Notes under the pieces: model-generated
Told to the model about the DNA's origin: nothing
The model's input: only the letters and a program-made list of their open reading frames with translations
Databases searched by the model: none
Part shown: positions 6,614-7,938 of the stretch, in pieces
Layout: each line of letters opens with the position of its first letter
How positions within the stretch are numbered: the stretch's first letter is position 1
Translations under genes and position numbers: made by a program
NCBI GenBank assembly: GCA_019104905.1
Contig: JAHRXB010000247.1
Span: forward strand, 1 to 7,938
From: Bdellovibrio sp.
Lineage (GTDB): Bacteria; Bdellovibrionota; Bdellovibrionia; Bdellovibrionales; Bdellovibrionaceae
Direction: 5' to 3'
DNA: 7,938 nt

Positions 6614-6652
6614 GGGGAGTCTCCATCTCATTCTGAGACGTCTCCCCGTTTT
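6614..6652 (+). terminator. Rho-independent terminator of the yfgM-bamB operon
   Basis: GGGGAG (6614-6619) pairs with CTCCCC (6642-6647), and an inner stem TCTCA (6626-6630) with TGAGA (6634-6638) extends the structure. The run GTTTT (6648-6652) follows directly. It starts 11 bases after the stop of the small lipoprotein gene. Confidence 0.75.
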
Positions 6653-6685
6653 ACAGGTGAGTGACAATTAAGGAGTTTCACCTGT
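6653..6685 (+). repeat. Perfect 8-base inverted repeat after the terminator
   Basis: ACAGGTGA (6653-6660) and TCACCTGT (6678-6685) are exact reverse complements with a 17-base spacer. The spacer contains AAGGAG (6670-6675), but no start codon ATG, GTG or TTG follows at a usable distance. It may be a second hairpin of the terminator region or a protein-binding dyad for the next gene. Confidence 0.4.
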
Positions 6686-6719
6686 CTCTCAGTTTGAGAA
6701 CTCTAGTAGTCTCCAATAC

Positions 6720-6747
6720 TTAAGAATGGCCCTGAAGTTTGCATAGT
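6720..6747 (+). promoter_or_regulatory. Weak candidate promoter for the exported protein gene
   Basis: TTAAGA (6720-6725) and CATAGT (6742-6747), 16 bases apart, each match four of six consensus positions. An alternative -35, TTGAGA at 6694-6699, has no good -10 partner. The gene follows a strong terminator, so a promoter is expected in 6653-6767, but this assignment is tentative. Confidence 0.25.
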
Positions 6748-6760
6748 ACCTCTGTGAGGT
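6748..6760 (+). promoter_or_regulatory. Hairpin enclosing the ribosome binding site
   Basis: ACCTC (6748-6752) and GAGGT (6756-6760) form a perfect stem with a TGT loop, and wobble pairs plus one A-T pair can extend it to about eight pairs. GAGGT is the only good Shine-Dalgarno candidate for the ATG at 6768 (spacing seven bases), so the stem could limit translation. It matters only if transcription starts upstream of 6748; the weak promoter proposed at 6720-6747 would start within or just after it. Confidence 0.4.
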
Positions 6761-6767
6761 GTTTTCT

Positions 6768-7938
6768 ATGCGTAAGATCTATGTACTGCTGGTTGCGTTT
6801 CTGATTTCAACCCATGGGGTAGCGGTACCTGTTCGTGCTGAAGTCGCGGCCGAACATAAGGTGCAGTTATCTCAATTGGATTATCTTCTTGCGGTGGACC
6901 GTTTGGATTTCTATTCCGACGGTCTGGCTGACTATTTAATGGATCACGATCAAAAACTCGCGGCTGAAGCAATTCGCCGTATTGAACCTGAAGACTACGC
7001 CAAAGAAAAGTTTCACTTTCAAGATCTGAACAATCCAGACAAGTGGAATGAACTTATCCTTTCTATGTTACATAAGAAATTTCCAGAATTTAAAAATCTC
7101 ACTCTTAAAGATATCGAGTGGAACTATAACTTTTTTCGTAAGAAGTTAATGGAAGGTTTTAAAGCCGATGCTATTACCTTGAAACGTGAAGGCTCTGTGT
7201 CTTCTTTGAATAATGAGCCTGTTTCTTTCAACAAAAGATCCATCCCCAATGTCGCTGGCGACACGATTTTGTTGGATGCTGAAAGATATATCTCTGAAAA
7301 AACGACCCGAGCCCTTTTCTGGGACGCAGCTTTAACTCATAAATCAATTGAATTTCACATGGGCACTGAGCGGGACTTCCGTCAAAGAGTGTCTCAAGAA
7401 GAACGCGAAGTGGTCGCGGAAGTTAAAACTCGTTCTGCGAACTACAATAAAATCTATTTGGTATTTGATCCTCGCTCAAAAGAATATTCTTACGCCTTTA
7501 CGCGTATTTCCGGCGACGATCGCGTGAAACACTTGATTGCTCAACTGCGCATCTTGAAGTTCGAAGGCAAAGTGGCTTTGAAAAATGATTTTGTTCGTGT
7601 TTACGGTAACGCCAATGCTGTTCACCGAGAACAAGAGCGCCGTTTGTCTGAGTTATTTAAGACGCTGCCAAAAGCGGACATGGTGGTTATCGGTCAAAAA
7701 TCAGCTATCGGCAATGTGATTGCTATGGCGGGCATGATGGCTCAGGTACAGCCCAACATCAAAGAGGCTGTGGGCGCGGAACGTTCTCAGTTGCAAAAGC
7801 TTTCTCAGAAAGTGGCTGAAACGGGAACTTATTTTTCAGTGACAACAAAAGCTTCCGTAGTAAAAACGGAATTTGAAAAAATCCCAAGCCCGATGAGTTC
7901 AAGTTATGAAATTTTCAACTCTGAGCAATCGAGTCATG
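6768..7938 (+). CDS. Exported protein of unknown family, 3' end beyond the window
   Basis: The frame is open from ATG 6768 to the right edge: 390 codons and one extra base, with no stop. The first 24 residues form a Sec-type signal peptide: basic RK, a hydrophobic core (IYVLLVAFLIS) and a likely cut after VRA (Ala24). There is no lipobox cysteine, so a soluble periplasmic or secreted protein is expected. The mature part is mixed and charged, begins with a helical LSQLDYLLAVDRLDFYSDGL, and further on includes YNKIYLVFDPRSKEYSYAFT, which looks like beta strands. Near residues 300-350 is an alanine- and methionine-rich, probably helical part (IAMAGMMAQVQPNIKEAVGA) that could touch a membrane. 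I recognise no family or catalytic motif. It is separated from the bamB operon by a terminator and is probably its own unit. The upstream GAGGT supports the start. Confidence 0.85.
   Translation, partial: MRKIYVLLVAFLISTHGVAVPVRAEVAAEHKVQLSQLDYLLAVDRLDFYSDGLADYLMDHDQKLAAEAIRRIEPEDYAKEKFHFQDLNNPDKWNELILSMLHKKFPEFKNLTLKDIEWNYNFFRKKLMEGFKADAITLKREGSVSSLNNEPVSFNKRSIPNVAGDTILLDAERYISEKTTRALFWDAALTHKSIEFHMGTERDFRQRVSQEEREVVAEVKTRSANYNKIYLVFDPRSKEYSYAFTRISGDDRVKHLIAQLRILKFEGKVALKNDFVRVYGNANAVHREQERRLSELFKTLPKADMVVIGQKSAIGNVIAMAGMMAQVQPNIKEAVGAERSQLQKLSQKVAETGTYFSVTTKASVVKTEFEKIPSPMSSSYEIFNSEQSSH

Noticed and set aside
6766..6972. 68-codon minus-strand frame opposite the exported protein start
   Set aside because: Pro/Arg-rich shadow of the signal peptide gene, with no independent support.

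Overview
The window reads as ordinary chromosomal DNA from a Gram-negative, double-membrane bacterium. The protein style resembles predatory Bdellovibrio-type bacteria: lysine-rich proteins, several TTG starts with strong Shine-Dalgarno sites, and many small lipoproteins. That assignment is inference from protein flavour and gene content, because no rRNA or other marker is present. I see no mobile element, CRISPR array, tRNA or rRNA.

Layout, left to right. Positions 1-431 form an AT-rich stretch with inverted repeats, a possible promoter and possibly the first codons of a leftward gene cut by the window edge. At 432-1037 lies a small protein with a Cro/CI-like helix-turn-helix, a coiled coil and a C-terminal membrane anchor. 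Its stop overlaps the start of argS (arginyl-tRNA synthetase, 1034-2779) by four bases, so the two are very probably co-transcribed and translationally coupled. A stem-loop at 2789-2814 closes this unit. Next is a single-gene unit for leucine (branched-chain amino acid) dehydrogenase (2919-4034), followed by two consecutive stem-loops.

A third unit (4245-6602) concerns the cell envelope. It holds a YfgM-like inner-membrane protein with a TPR domain, a BamB-like outer-membrane lipoprotein with a beta-propeller, and a 126-residue lipoprotein I cannot assign. Gaps are 12 and 3 bases, and a good rho-independent terminator follows. The yfgM-bamB order is the same as in Escherichia coli, so this looks like an outer-membrane protein biogenesis operon, with the third gene a candidate accessory factor. 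The last gene (6768 to the right edge) encodes an exported protein of unknown family that is cut by the window end.

The points most worth a second look are: the membrane-anchored helix-turn-helix protein coupled to argS, with tandem dyads just upstream of its start; the small lipoprotein attached to the YfgM/BamB operon; and several RNA hairpins, one of which buries a ribosome binding site. I found no clear case for a wholly new multi-gene system.
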